The translations under genes were made by a program, and so were the position numbers. Under the pieces are notes generated by a model. The model had not been told where the DNA came from. It saw only the letters and a program-made list of their open reading frames with translations, and made no database searches. From Bolinopsis microptera (lineage: Eukaryota; Ctenophora; Tentaculata; Lobata; Bolinopsidae), in NCBI RefSeq assembly GCF_026151205.1, contig NC_087072.1, forward strand, positions 17,191,669 to 17,251,668: a stretch of 60,000 bases of DNA, read 5' to 3'. The stretch's first letter is position 1. Each line of letters opens with the position of its first letter. Shown here piece after piece: positions 23,321-32,981 of this stretch.

Positions 23321-23857
23321 TTAACCTATGAAGGTAAGAGGTGACACATAACTGTGAATTAGTTAGAACCAGATATTACAGCTATAACTACTGATTACAG
23401 ACTGAATAAAATATCTTCATGTCATGCTAGTTAATTAATTAGATTCTAATATTTCAATTGAAAATTATTATAGTTATCATTTTAATAATTTGTATTATAT
23501 TCTTTTAAGATCAATGAATACTCAATACAGCTTGGAAAGTCAATTGAAAAAACAAGGCTACAGATGAGTCAAAGAACAATATGAAAACTTTCAACACTTA
23601 TCGAAGTTCACACTGCAGGCATGGTTGCACAAAGATAGGTTCTAACATTTGAGTAAATATTTAGAACTCTTAAATATATTGTTTTACCAGAAAAAGATTA
23701 CACATATCTCTTATTTAAACAAGAGAATTAACAATCTTGATACCGCTGCGGTTTTAATAAATTAGCCTATAATTCCATAAAAGAATCCCGATAAACTTTT
23801 AAAATGTAAAAACCTAAAACAAACTAAAGGCTAAATCCCTTATGCATGGACAGAATC
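23321..23857 (-). other. Spacer between AlaRS and C2CD3
   Basis: 537 bases holding the AlaRS 3' UTR (ATTAAA near 23755 on the minus strand) and the C2CD3 promoter/5' UTR. Both genes are on the minus strand. Confidence 0.45.
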
Positions 23858-26800
23858 CTAGTTCATTTTGTCTCCAACGAACTTCTTCGCTAGGTTGATA
23901 GCATTTGTAATCTGGCCAGCACCAGTTCCACTTCCTTGAGCATACAGATCCTTTCCACCACATTTAGCATTGAGGAGACCTGAGAAAGATGCCACCCACT
24001 CGTCAGCTCGAAGTGATTTAGCAGTAGAAATCTTCTTGGGGACCAAACAGTGGAAAAATACGTTATCATCATTTACTGCAAAGATAACAGCCGCAGTATT
24101 TGGTAGTTTCTTCCTCATCACTTTCAAACCCTCTGAGATTCCCTTGCTTGTTCCCTTTGTTGACAAGACCTCTACAATCGTGGCACTGTCTTTGTTGTTC
24201 TCAATAAGTTTGATTATTTCAGCGGAATTCTGTCCTACAAGGGCTTTCTCTGCTTCGATTTTTGCTTTATCAAGCTTAGCTTTGAGAGAGGAAATGTCAT
24301 CTCTTATCTTGTCTTGACGCCAGGCGGGAATGGTAGATTTGTCATTGGTCTGGATCAGAGCGTTCACTTTACTTATGATATTAGTGTACTCGTAATTTCC
24401 ACCACTCACCTGGTTGATAAGAAAATCGGCTTGTTCTTGGAGAGCATTCCCTCTGGAGATTGCAGCATCTGCTTCAGTTCCTGTCACAGCGATTATTCTT
24501 CTGATACCTTTGCTGATGGGCTTTTCGCTGACCACAGTAAAATTGTTCATGTGACCTGCTCTAAGAAGATGAGTTCCACCGCAGAACTCAATACTAGTCG
24601 TACTTCCTGCTGGAGCAGTTGGATCAGCCACCAATTTGTCAACACCAATCCCAACAGACACTACTCTAACTGGATCAGGATAAGTCTCATCAAACATAGC
24701 TCTTAATCCTTGGATTTCTCTGGCAACAGCAAGAGAAGCCTCTTGTGCATAAACGACATCGTTCTTCTTTATAAACTCAGCCACAACAGAGTCGACTCCT
24801 TCCAGCTGTTCTGTGGTAAGTGGAGTTTTGGAAGTAAAATCAAATCTTAGCCTTTCATGAGTTACAAGAGATCCTTTTTGGTCTGCCTCTCCACAATGTC
24901 TCCTTAAACCATAGTTAAGCAAATGAGTTGCGGTATGATTGTTCATGATTTTCTTCCTTCTACCTTCATCAAATGATATTTGAACTTCGTCCCCTACTGC
25001 AATTTTTCCTTCTACGATACCTTTGTGCAAAATGAAACCAGCTTTAACTTGGATATTATTAACAAGTATACCCGAATCACCAGTGCTGGTTATATATCCA
25101 GTGTCATAAATCTGACCTCCTTGTTCGGCGTACATGCAAGTTTTGTCAAGAATGACTCCAACTCTCTCCCCAGACTCGGCATTTTGCACAAACTGACGAC
25201 CACATCTAATAGCTTTAATAGTAGCACTGATGGTTTCAAATGTGTAGTCTCCAGAATCTTTTGCTGTGTAACTATACTTGAAAGCGTCTTTTGTGGGAGA
25301 GATCCCTGACTTCTGCAATTCACTGATAGCATGAACATCTATGTCAGTCTTATCGTCATCAACTACACCACCACAACGGGACATTTCTATTGCTTTGGCT
25401 CTGGCCTGCTCATATCCTTCACAATCAACAGCCAATCCCTTTTCTTCTGCCATTAAGCATGTTAGATCAAGTGGGAATCCAAATGTATCATACAACCTCC
25501 AGGCAACATCTCCAGGAATTGTTGATGCATTAAGGGAATTGGCTGTTTTCTCAAAGAGCCTTCTTCCATATTTAAGAGTTTTCAAGAACTGTGCCTCTTC
25601 TTCATTGATAATATCCATGGTGTACTGAGGGTCTTTAAGCAGTTCAGGGAACTCATCCTTCAGTGTTTCATTTACAATAGGCACCAATGTGGCAAAGAAG
25701 CCTTGTGGAGCATTAAGTTTCTCAACTGCATATCTCACAGCACGTCTCAAAATTCTCCTCAAAACATATCCTCTTCCAACATTATCAGGCATACCACCGT
25801 CACAAATAGCAATAGTGATAGTCCTGGCATGATCAGCAAGCACCCTGTAAGCCATGTCAATTCCATCAGCATCTGCAGCTCCAACTTTTCCAGTGTATGG
25901 TCTAGCACCTGTTGCTTCTTGAATTGCATCAAATAATGGAGTAAACAAATCAGTATCATAGTTAGAATCCTTGCCTTGCAAGACAGAAACTGCTCGCTCT
26001 AATCCAAGACCACAGTCAATGTGCTTTGCAGGGAGGGTTGTCAAAGATTGGTCAGGCTCTCGGTTGAACTGCATGAACACCAAGTTCCAAATCTCCAAAA
26101 CATCTGGATCATCAATGTTAACAAGTTCTGGCACTTCTCTTCCTCCTATTCTATCAAAATGTATTTCAGAACAAGGACCACATGGACCAGTATCTCCCAT
26201 CTCCCAAAAGTTGTCCTTACAGTCAAACGGCAAAACTCTATTGGCTGGCAGGCCAAGATCTAACCAAATCTGTTTGGCCTCATCATCTGCAGGTACTCCC
26301 AGTTTCTCGTCGCCTCCAAAATATGTAACATACATACGGTCTTTATCTAGTCCCCACACTTCAGTAAGCAGCTCCCAAGACCAGGTTATTGTCTCTTTCT
26401 TGAAATAATCACCGAATGACCAGTTGCCCATCATTTCGAAGAAGGTATGATGATAAACGTCTTTACCAACATCATCCAAATCATTGTGCTTTCCACCAGC
26501 TCTGATACACTTCTGGGAGTTCACCACTCTCTTCCATTTGGCCATATCGCTATTAGGGTCAACAGTTCCAATGAAGACAGGCTTGAACTGATTCATACCC
26601 GCATTGGTGAAGAGCAATGTGGGATCATCATGTGGAACCACACTTGATGAATGCACCTCAGTATGATCATACTTATCTTTGAAGAAGTCAATAAATGACC
26701 TCCTTATCTCAGATGCTGTTGTTGGGACTTTGGGAGCATAATGCTTGGCGGAGCTTTGCTGAAGATTTGTGATGTGAGATATCCACCTTTTAACATGTGC

Positions 26801-26953
26801 ACCATCTGCATTAACTTGAGCTTCTTTCAAGAGTTGGTCATCCTCTGCAGTGTAATGGTAGCCTTTGATATAGCTCCTAGAGGCCAAGTAGCTATTGAGG
26901 TTAGAAATGGATCCCGCCATTCCGGTCAACCTGGAACAAATTGTGAATCTCAT
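23858..26953 (-). CDS. AARS1: Cytosolic alanyl-tRNA synthetase with N-terminal GST-C/eEF1B-like domain
   Basis: Charges tRNA-Ala with alanine. The intact single-exon ORF is 1031 codons from the first ATG; the ATG at 26920 (residue 12) has the better context. Residues about 15-66 (LNSYLASRSYIKGYHYTAED...VKRWISHITNL) match the C-terminal GST-like half of the eEF1B-beta N-terminal domain, not normally part of AlaRS. The standard enzyme follows: class II core from about 79, motif 2 (RVVNSQKCIRAGGKHNDLDD), motif 3 GLGLER at 315-320, editing domain HTATH at 673-677, CGGTH at 791-795, and a C-Ala domain ending KCGGKDLYAQGSGTGAGQIT. All landmark residues are present. The lack of introns among intron-rich neighbours could reflect an old retrocopy; no poly-A scar seen. 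Confidence 0.96.
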   Translation of the reverse strand: MRFTICSRLTGMAGSISNLNSYLASRSYIKGYHYTAEDDQLLKEAQVNADGAHVKRWISHITNLQQSSAKHYAPKVPTTASEIRRSFIDFFKDKYDHTEVHSSSVVPHDDPTLLFTNAGMNQFKPVFIGTVDPNSDMAKWKRVVNSQKCIRAGGKHNDLDDVGKDVYHHTFFEMMGNWSFGDYFKKETITWSWELLTEVWGLDKDRMYVTYFGGDEKLGVPADDEAKQIWLDLGLPANRVLPFDCKDNFWEMGDTGPCGPCSEIHFDRIGGREVPELVNIDDPDVLEIWNLVFMQFNREPDQSLTTLPAKHIDCGLGLERAVSVLQGKDSNYDTDLFTPLFDAIQEATGARPYTGKVGAADADGIDMAYRVLADHARTITIAICDGGMPDNVGRGYVLRRILRRAVRYAVEKLNAPQGFFATLVPIVNETLKDEFPELLKDPQYTMDIINEEEAQFLKTLKYGRRLFEKTANSLNASTIPGDVAWRLYDTFGFPLDLTCLMAEEKGLAVDCEGYEQARAKAIEMSRCGGVVDDDKTDIDVHAISELQKSGISPTKDAFKYSYTAKDSGDYTFETISATIKAIRCGRQFVQNAESGERVGVILDKTCMYAEQGGQIYDTGYITSTGDSGILVNNIQVKAGFILHKGIVEGKIAVGDEVQISFDEGRRKKIMNNHTATHLLNYGLRRHCGEADQKGSLVTHERLRFDFTSKTPLTTEQLEGVDSVVAEFIKKNDVVYAQEASLAVAREIQGLRAMFDETYPDPVRVVSVGIGVDKLVADPTAPAGSTTSIEFCGGTHLLRAGHMNNFTVVSEKPISKGIRRIIAVTGTEADAAISRGNALQEQADFLINQVSGGNYEYTNIISKVNALIQTNDKSTIPAWRQDKIRDDISSLKAKLDKAKIEAEKALVGQNSAEIIKLIENNKDSATIVEVLSTKGTSKGISEGLKVMRKKLPNTAAVIFAVNDDNVFFHCLVPKKISTAKSLRADEWVASFSGLLNAKCGGKDLYAQGSGTGAGQITNAINLAKKFVGDKMN

Positions 26954-27449
26954 GAATTGTTCATAATGAAATATTCCTCTTGAAGGATCATGTCCTATAC
27001 AAATAGTTCAAATGTAATTCAGGAAAAATGAGACTTTTAACAGGCATGATACAATTTCAATTGAAGTGGTGGTTGATCAGAATACCGCGGAAATCAATAA
27101 AGTTGCTATAGTTCTACCACACCCTGTACTAATTAAAGCAAAAACCAGTACGATTTTCAGTGGAAAGTGTTGAAGATGATGAAGATTTCACATTCTTGAC
27201 TTCTTGACAGACCACCATCTCAATAGTCAGTTAAGAAGATTAAGATCACAGTTTTATTTATATCAGACTATATCAAAATATTAACTTGGATAGTATAGCA
27301 CAGTGCACTATAATCAACATAACTCAAGCAAGTTAACGTTATGGGACAGCATCGAAATAAAACGGCACAACTACTCTCTAAGATGATACTAATAATGTTT
27401 GAATTTGCAAGAAAAATCGTGTTCAATATAAATCAATGTAAATACTTAA
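26954..27449. other. AlaRS upstream region
   Basis: Presumed promoter side of AlaRS. AT-rich, no ORF or repeat recognised until the element at 27450. Confidence 0.35.
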
Positions 27450-28320
27450 GGGGGGGGGGGGGGGGGGGGTTCACCCTGATTTTTTTGTGAAACTTGGTTT
27501 CGAGATGGCAGTTGACCAGCAAACTAGGACCGGTGACCAAACTTTTGAGGGGGTCCCGAACCCCAACCGCAAAACGGTGCCCGCGGGGCAGCCACGCCCA
27601 TATCTGGTCCAAATTAGGCCCAAATTAGGCCCAATCTAGCCAAATACCCTGAACATGTCCAAAATCCAGATTTTAGGTGCTCTACTTGTAGCTAGTGGTC
27701 CCATGAACTCGTATATGAATTTTCATCAAGATTGGACAAAAAATGACTGAGTTATGATCCAAAAACCATATGACCATGTTTGGGCATACGCATTAAATTT
27801 GATCGATTTTGGCCCATAAATTGGTCAAATATCAATATTTTTGAATGAAACCAACTTTATATGGAAGGTAAGACTATACTACACATTATATATGATTATC
27901 AGCTCAGTATCAACCTAACTGTGGATTTTGTGTCCAGTAATCGCAAAAAATGAACAAAATTGCCCATATCTCAGTTCGCGATATTTGCAAAACTGATTTC
28001 GCTCAAAACAATAGAACTCAATAGGGTTTCAATATTTTTACACGAAATTTTCAGAATCAACGTAGAATCGCATTTCGACCTTAAGTTTTGGGACAGAATT
28101 TTGGGTTAGGCCTTTAAAAAAATTTGGCGGCCGAATTCCAAAATTTGCAATACAAAATTCAGAATTTGGGCGCCAAATTTTTTTGCGGGCACCGTTTGGC
28201 GGTTGGGGTTCGGGATCCCCTCAAAAGTTCAGTCACCGGTCCTAGTTTGTTGGTCAATTGCCATCTCGAAACCAAGTTTCACAAAAAAATTAGGGTGAAC
28301 CCCCCCCCCCCCCCCCCCCC
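27450..28320. mobile_element. TTAA-flanked MITE with poly-G/poly-C ends and long TIRs
   Basis: Opens with 20 G followed by TTCACCCTGATTTTTTTGTG and closes with the inverted copy followed by 21 C. The inverted repeats extend about 150 bases with a few mismatches (to ACGGTGCCCGC on the left and GCGGGCACCGT on the right). TTAA flanks both sides (27446-27449 and 28321-28324), as for piggyBac- and Kolobok-type elements. It has 871 bp and no transposase. Confidence 0.85.
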
Positions 28321-28324
28321 TTAA

Positions 28325-29594
28325 GTATACTTGAGCAATGATGCTGGTCGGTTAAAAGAGGAAGAGATTGTACAATTAAAATATACTTTAAATCACCATC
28401 CTTTGGTTATTCTTTGTCAATACTAGTAGTCAATAAATACACAATGTATTATAAAACCACTCAAGCAGGACCACTCACTTGAAATAAATTGCAAATGAAC
28501 TAATGAGTTAGCATTCACATGAGCTCTACAATTTGTAATTTAGTAGTACATGTAAAAAGTCGAGTTTTCTATTACAGGTTTGGCGACCTAACAAATTATT
28601 GGAGGCAATGGTGTGATACGTAAATAACCAGAATTCGCATCGAAATATAATCTAATCTAATCATATAAATGAGGAATTATCAGTCACATGCTAGACAAAT
28701 GCACGCTTGAAACTTGGGTAGCCTAGAACAATTAATTATTGTATTCAAGCTGTGTCAGCAGTTAAATCACATCATTCTCTATCTTGTGTATAAAGATGAG
28801 CCATAACGAGATGGAGTTAGGGTGATAAAAACTAAGAAAGGCTGAGATGTGTAATACAAGAAGTAATAAAAATTACGACTCTTTGAATTTCATTTCGACC
28901 TAAAACAAAAGTTAGTAGTAAAACTGAAAGATGTTTACAGGATCTTTATAATTATGAATTAATAATCCCATTGTAGATATCCTACGGTAAAAACTATAGC
29001 TATCTAATATAATAATGTAACATGCCATTTTTATAAACATTGTTACATCTACAGCATTTTATGTTAACGACGGTACCATTTAATTCGTGGCGCTCGATTC
29101 TAAATTGGTATAGCGATTGATTGAAGACAATATAACTATACAGATGGAAAAGGTGCGCGGGGTAAAAAATTAAGGCTACAATATATGTTTAACGGTATAC
29201 TTTACAATATTTGCCAAATAATCCAAAACTTTTTAATTTTAAACACTTGCGACTGGACTGTGGACTGTTTCCACAAATCGCTCGGTAGATCGGCGAGATG
29301 CACTAATGGGCCTCGCCGAGCTGCGAAGGATTGACATCGTGAATCAATTTAATGTGAAGTATAAAAAGGCCAGAGTATGGGACCTTGATAAAATATAAAG
29401 CATATACATCAAAGCATGTATCGTTAAGGCAAATCGTATGATTTGTTGGATTGTAAGGAATTTTACTCATGGGCTGCGCTCAGCCTGTCATTCCGCCTAA
29501 TCTCTATTTATGTTTATAAACATGATAGCCTGAGGTCCTATCCCCAGGTAAAAGGAATTTAATTAGCAGAGATAAAGTTCTAGTTGTTATGATT
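28325..29594. other. Intergenic, no gene recognised
   Basis: AT-rich. Near 29471-29530 lies a piece (GCGCTCAGCCTGTCATTCCG and following) repeated in inverted orientation at about 45535-45605, marking a dispersed repeat family. Confidence 0.4.
29471..29545 (-). repeat. Dispersed repeat shared with 45530-45605
   Basis: The complement of this stretch contains GGCGGAATGACAGGCTGAGC and a TCATGTTTATAAACATAA palindrome; both occur in the plus strand at 45530-45605 in reversed order of blocks. Likely pieces of one transposon family. Confidence 0.5.
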
Positions 29595-29724
29595 GCTATA
29601 TATAAAGCTTTAATAAAACTTGTATCAAGTCGTGATCCCCACGTGATCGTTTCACTATATAGAATCCTGACAATACAGTGGGAGCCGCGCACTCGTGCGC
29701 GGTGGGTCATACATCTTATGACAA

Positions 29725-30185
29725 ACAACAAAATGAAACTTCATTTTGAGTATTGTGTCTAATTGTGGAATCCACCTGCGGCTCATGGAAATTGGGGGAC
29801 TGTTTCGGAGCTGGAGAGCGTCCAAAGGCGGTTTTCTCGTTTGGTAGATGAGGTGGGTACTCTTCCATACAACCGCGCCGTAGACTTGAAATCCTTAATT
29901 TGACAACGCTGGTAGAGCGGCGAATACGCGAGGACCTCAAATGTCATTTGATTGACGGTGTCAACCCGTCGAGATCGTTGCTTTGCGAAGCAGAACAACA
30001 ATCGACGATGCGGAGCAAGAATGCTAGTTTGCTCGGCGCGTCGAAGCGGCAAGTCATCCAAAATGTTATAAAAGCTTTTAAAGTAACTAGTGGTTTGACT
30101 GATTATCGATCGGTGATGTTTAGAATTGGCAGATCCGGTTTTAATTTTGTTTCAAGCAATAGATGTAGCAGAAGTTTAAGTGTTA
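29725..30185 (+). pseudogene. CR1/L2-type LINE reverse-transcriptase relic
   Basis: One frame reads WNPPAAHGNWGTVSELESVQ then RRFSRLVDEVGTLPYNRAVDL; after a frameshift another reads LNLTTLVERRIREDL and, further on, SGLTDYRSVMF. This is the conserved C-terminal RT motif series (W.P.....LE.VQRR.T.L......LPY..RL..L.L.TL..RR.R.DL) of CR1/L2/Jockey-type LINEs. A repeat of about 100 bases (29950-30050) interrupts it. No intact ORF. Confidence 0.75.
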
Positions 30186-30715
30186 AGTAAAATCAAAAAT
30201 ATCTAGAAGTTTTTTCTCCCGGAGCGAGTTAGTCCATATTTAATTGGAACAAATTCCCTCCGGATAAGAACTCTGTGACAGTTTTAGGCTTTTAAATAAG
30301 ATTAGAAGGATTTAAGAAAGATATAATTTCTAAAATAAAAGTATTACAAATGATTGCTTTATTTATAATGTTTTTAATCAATTTTTAGTAAGAAATGGGA
30401 GAGCCAGTTATGTCAGTAATAAAAAGAAACATAATGAGTATCTTTTGGTTTCATCCTTATGCGGCAAATAAGCGTTTGTGTACTATCGATTTGTAAAATT
30501 TAAACATTAAGAATAGAAGTCAGTTAATGAAATATTTTTAGAAGGAGGACTTCGCCGCTTCGACGCGCCGCGCGAACTAGCATTTTTGCTTCGCATCGAA
30601 GTCGCATCGAAGTTGCATCTAAGTCGCATCGAAGTCGACGATCGTTGCTCTGCTTCGCAGAGCAACGATCTCGACGGATTGACATCGTCAATCAACGTCA
30701 GGACAACCATAGTGA
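29950..30715. repeat. Inverted pair of a TCGATGCG-type repeat
   Basis: 29950-30055 (TTGACGGTGTCAACCCGTCG...GCGCGTCGAAGCGGC) recurs in inverse orientation at 30715-30548. The second copy contains several tandem TCGCATCGAAG units. A further flanking piece, 29617-29665 versus 30755-30705, also matches in inverse orientation (CTTGTATCA...GTTTCACTAT...CCTGAC). Confidence 0.6.
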
Positions 30716-30779
30716 AACGACCGTGGGGGTCGCAACGTGATACAAGGCTCAGCGCCGTCATTATAATAAATGATTAGCT

Positions 30780-31790
30780 GCGCACTGATAGAAATTTATG
30801 ATTGAGATGAAATTTCGAGTAATATGTAGTAAAAAGCATATTTTACATAGCATATCTAATTTTCATGAGTTTATTATCGGATGTTCAAGTTTTACTATGT
30901 TTATTATGATATTAGTATTCATTGTAATATAATATGGCAATAAAGTTTAAATTTTGTTTTACTTAAATTTTGTTTTACTTATGTTATTCACATAGTGCAG
31001 TGCGATGATATTTTGTAGACATGTGTGATGATGTGATGTCATACATTTTACTTTTTTACTTTTACTTTTTTACTTTTTTACTTTTACTGCACATATAATG
31101 TCACTGAAATGGAATGAGTAGACAAAAGCATTTATATCTAAAGCTAACCAAATGACAGAGGCGTCCGTGGACGCCCTAAAATTATCATCTGGTGGCTGGT
31201 GCTTAAAAATAGAAATAGTTCTTGGTAATAGTGTTCGGAAATATCTAATCGCAATAGGGGGTACAGAACCCTTCCACCCACGGCAATAAGTGATTTGGAC
31301 CTTAACCTGATCAACACCCTTAAACCCTAAAAGGTCATGGAGTGCTCTAGTTGGATGGGGGTCTAAACTGCTTTTTGTTGTGATGTGATTTAGTGGATTT
31401 TATATATATTATTACAAAGGGTTTTATTTTTACCTCAGTTTTTAAATTTGTACAATTTTTACAGAATTTTTATATAGGGTCACTGCTATATTATGTGTAT
31501 ATTGTTTGAATATTTTCCTTGTCTAATCGCAATATAAAGCTCTTTATTTACTCAAACGTTCGAATGAAAGCGCACGCATGATCTTTGTGAAATTTTGTGT
31601 TGTTGGCCGTCCAATCCTATGTTTGGACGACTAAGCCGCACAGTTTTAACACATAGTTAATTGTAAACGGGTTCAAAGCACATCAAGTGCATCCACTACA
31701 GGTAATCTTTATGATTTGCTCGTCCAGGACACCTTGCAATTTGAACTATTAACTGCTATCATACTGCGCGGCTGAGATCATACATGTGTG
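30780..31790. other. Intergenic, A/T-rich, simple repeat
   Basis: Contains a TTTTTAC microsatellite at about 31048-31090 and a stretch (31140-31560) resembling a retroelement 3' end, which I cannot assign. No gene. Confidence 0.3.
31048..31090. repeat. TTTTTAC microsatellite
   Basis: About six imperfect copies of a 6-8 base T-rich unit ending in AC. Confidence 0.8.
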
Positions 31791-32079
31791 CAGTGGCGTA
31801 ACGTTGCCTGTTGGCGCCCCCCTGCCAAAAAAAGCGCCCCCCTGTTGGCGCCCCCTCCCCTTTTGGTGCCCCTCCCTAAAATTGAACAAATTAGGTGATT
31901 TTAAAGAATACGCCGGTAAAATCTCTAAAAAAGTGTGTATCTAGAGCAAAACGCGCAGTTTTGCTAGTACTTTAGTTAAGTTTTCAAAATTGTCCCACAT
32001 TCAAACGACGATTTGGCGCCCCCCTAAGACGGCGCCCCCCTGCACAGCGGGGTCAGCAGGGCCTTCCGTTACGCCACTG
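31791..32079. mobile_element. hAT-type MITE, 289 bp
   Basis: Ends are CAGTGGCGTAACG and its perfect complement, flanked by the exact 8-bp duplication CATGTGTG (31783-31790 and 32080-32087). Terminal CAG...CTG and 8-bp TSD are hAT hallmarks. The interior has several GGCGCCCCCCTG-like subrepeats in both orientations. No ORF. Confidence 0.88.
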
Positions 32080-32087
32080 CATGTGTG

Positions 32088-32774
32088 GTGTCTTGTTTCA
32101 ACCATATTATAAGTTTTTGTTTTTGTTTGCTGTCGTCTGTGAAGTGAGGCCCTGTGTGTAATGTAATCGGAAGTTTCGAGGGAGCTTGGGCCGGCCCCAA
32201 GTCCCCCACCCCTCCCCTCCCCAGTCCGTCGATTGGACACCCAACCAAACTGCCAGCCACCTCCCACGAGCTGCCTCTGCCAAATGATATGTTGGAGAGT
32301 CAAGAATTTCATTGTTAGAAACTGTTATGTACTAGCAATTTACAAATCTTTAACAAGACCACTGACCAAATCTTGAATATTGTGTGCAGTTGTGGAATAG
32401 ATGTGAAGAATTCTTTAGTAGAGTAAATAATTTAAAGATAAAGCTACAATATTTCAAGTGGAATTGTATCTTTAAAAGGAATCTGTTATGATAATCATTA
32501 TTGAAAATGTCTGATGAGGTGATAGGTTGAATCAAAGGAGATGATTTTTTGGCAAACAAGGGTGATCTCATTTAAATGATTATCTGTGGTTTCACCCTAT
32601 TTAGCAAAAAAGACGTTCAAATTCGTAAACGTCTTAAGTATGAATTTTCAATGCATTCGAATTTTACCTTAAAAGGAGTCGAATTTGAGTTTGTTAACAT
32701 AGACAATAATAATAATTACATAGACAAAGATTAACTATAACTCCGTTTGTTAGGAATGTCTACCTGAAGTATTT
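32088..32774. other. Upstream region of the SH3/WW gene
   Basis: C-rich part near 32190-32280, then AT-rich. The acceptor-like CTCCGTTTGTTAG ends 23 bases before the ATG at 32775, so a 5' UTR exon or trans-splice site may precede it. No other gene. Confidence 0.35.
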
Positions 32775-32981
32775 ATGGTGATAGTTCGGGCTATATTTGA
32801 CTATAATGGGTCATCTGACCACAAGATTCAGTTTGTCAAAGGGGACACCTTTGAGCTGGTCGATGACAGAGATCCAAACTGGTGGCATGTAACTCTTCCT
32901 CGTAGGCAGGAGCAGGAACTCCCTGAACACATCTACGTTCCCGCCACATATGTGGAGAAGTACGAGGATGAAAATATCCCA
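32775..32981 (+). CDS. Exon encoding the N-terminal SH3 domain
   Basis: 69 codons, ATG at 32775 preceded in frame by TAG. ALYDY-like signature RAIFDYNG, then NWWHV and the YVPATYVEKYE end strand. Donor CCA|GTAAGT. The context TTTATGG is acceptable for initiation. Confidence 0.85.
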
